The position numbers and the translations under genes were made by a program. A stretch of 6,695 nucleotides of DNA from Acholeplasmatales bacterium (GTDB lineage: Bacteria > Bacillota_I > Bacilli_A > Acholeplasmatales > Anaeroplasmataceae): the NCBI GenBank assembly GCA_016288675.1, contig JAEELC010000100.1, forward strand, positions 1 to 6,695. The letters run 5' to 3'. The notes under the pieces are model-generated. The model did not search any database and had not been told where the DNA came from. It saw nothing but the letters and a program-made list of their open reading frames with translations. Positions 6,114 to 6,695 of the stretch are shown here, piece after piece. Each line of letters begins with the position of its first letter. Position 1 is the first letter of the stretch.

Positions 6114-6695
6114 ATGAGATACCCTAAATTTTTAGATAAGAAATTAAATTTAATTGCACCAAGCTTTGGTTGTACTACAGAGCCATATAAATCACGTCTT
6201 TATAAGGCTATTGAGCATTTTAAAGAAGAAAATATAGAAGTAATTGAAGGAGGGAATATTTTTTCTTCTCTAGGATATAGATCTGCAACAAGTTCTCTTT
6301 GTGCAAAAGAATTTACAGACGCTTATAAAGATAATAATTTTATTATGTCTGTTGGTGGTGGTAATCTAATGTATGAAATCCTAGATGATATAAATTTCTC
6401 ATATATTTCAACATTAAATCCTACTTATTTTATGGGTTACTCCGATAATACTAATCTTACCTTTTTACTTACAACACTTTGTGATGTTGCAAGCATTTAT
6501 GGATACAATGCTCCTGAATTTGGTAGTAGTAAATTAGAATTAAGTCAATTAGATCAATTAGCTTTAATTAAGGGAGAAAAGCTTAAATTTAAAGGATATG
6601 ATAAATTTGAACTTAATTCAATTAAAGATGAATCTAATCCATATGCATTATATAACTTAGATACTAAAAAAGAATTAACATTAATAAATTCATCA
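6114..6695 (+). CDS. S66-family LD-carboxypeptidase / MccF-like peptidase, N-terminal part (partial)
   Basis: These are the first 194 residues; the frame is open at the window edge. S66 serine peptidases cleave an amide bond between L- and D-residues in peptidoglycan peptides (LdcA) or inactivate microcin C-type compounds (MccF). Visible features are the opening LNLIAPSFG (11-19), a GYRSAT segment (54-59), the SVGGGNLMYEIL loop (79-90) where relatives have the GG that forms the oxyanion region, and the nucleophile elbow GYSDNTNL (108-115) with expected catalytic Ser110. The Glu and His of the triad would lie beyond the window. There is no signal peptide, so it is cytosolic, consistent with wall-peptide recycling or detoxification. 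The start is certain: AGGAGG lies 7 nt before the ATG. Its SVGGGN loop is closer to MccF-like members than to the RGGYG form of LdcA, but the subfamily is not settled. Confidence 0.9.
   Translation, partial: MRYPKFLDKKLNLIAPSFGCTTEPYKSRLYKAIEHFKEENIEVIEGGNIFSSLGYRSATSSLCAKEFTDAYKDNNFIMSVGGGNLMYEILDDINFSYISTLNPTYFMGYSDNTNLTFLLTTLCDVASIYGYNAPEFGSSKLELSQLDQLALIKGEKLKFKGYDKFELNSIKDESNPYALYNLDTKKELTLINSS

Noticed and set aside
1..6695. CRISPR array, tRNA/rRNA, prophage attachment site, recognised riboswitch, or known defence system
   Set aside because: There are no regularly spaced repeats, tRNA-like cloverleafs or long non-coding stretches (the largest gap is about 157 bp), and no defence-family motifs in any protein.
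1..6695. Recoded TGA (mycoplasma-type code)
   Set aside because: Tryptophan is encoded by TGG throughout the translated genes, and the frames run full length under the standard code without needing TGA read-through.

Overview
This is an AT-rich, densely coded bacterial window. It has AGGAGG-type ribosome binding sites, extended -10 (TGnTATAAT) promoters and short intergenic gaps. All six stop codons inside the window are TAA, and tryptophan is encoded by TGG. Together this suggests a low-GC Bacillota member (Clostridia, Erysipelotrichia or a related Bacilli lineage); the sequence alone does not fix the genus. Six genes point left (minus strand) and one points right.

Right end (about 6012-6113): a compact 102-bp divergent control region. 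One promoter drives a leftward gene series. The other drives a rightward S66-family LD-carboxypeptidase/MccF-like peptidase, which is cut by the window edge.

Middle (6011 down to 3025): a probable four-gene leftward operon. In transcription order it holds a 186-aa protein of unknown function, a 220-aa protein with two N-terminal membrane helices (TAATG overlap with the first), a 232-aa zinc-ribbon/HTH protein that looks like the front half of a DDE transposase without its catalytic core, and a low-specificity L-threonine aldolase. A hairpin with the 220-aa stop codon in its loop may partly uncouple the first pair from the second.

Left part (2940 down to 1): an Lrp/AsnC-family regulator with its own strong promoter and a 10-bp inverted repeat at the -35 box. 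It is followed by a good intrinsic terminator and then a two-gene heterodimeric ABC exporter. The first exporter subunit (600 aa) carries Asp instead of the catalytic Glu after Walker B, as in BmrC/TM287-type subunits. The second starts by a TAATG overlap and is cut by the window edge after 174 residues. No exporter promoter is visible, so exporter expression may depend on reading through the terminator that follows the regulator's stop codon.

Most of the window is ordinary housekeeping and transport material. The least explained parts are the transposase-derived protein inside an apparent metabolic operon, the two unknown proteins upstream of it, and the terminator/RBS arrangement ahead of the exporter. 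No CRISPR array, tRNA, rRNA or intact mobile element was seen.
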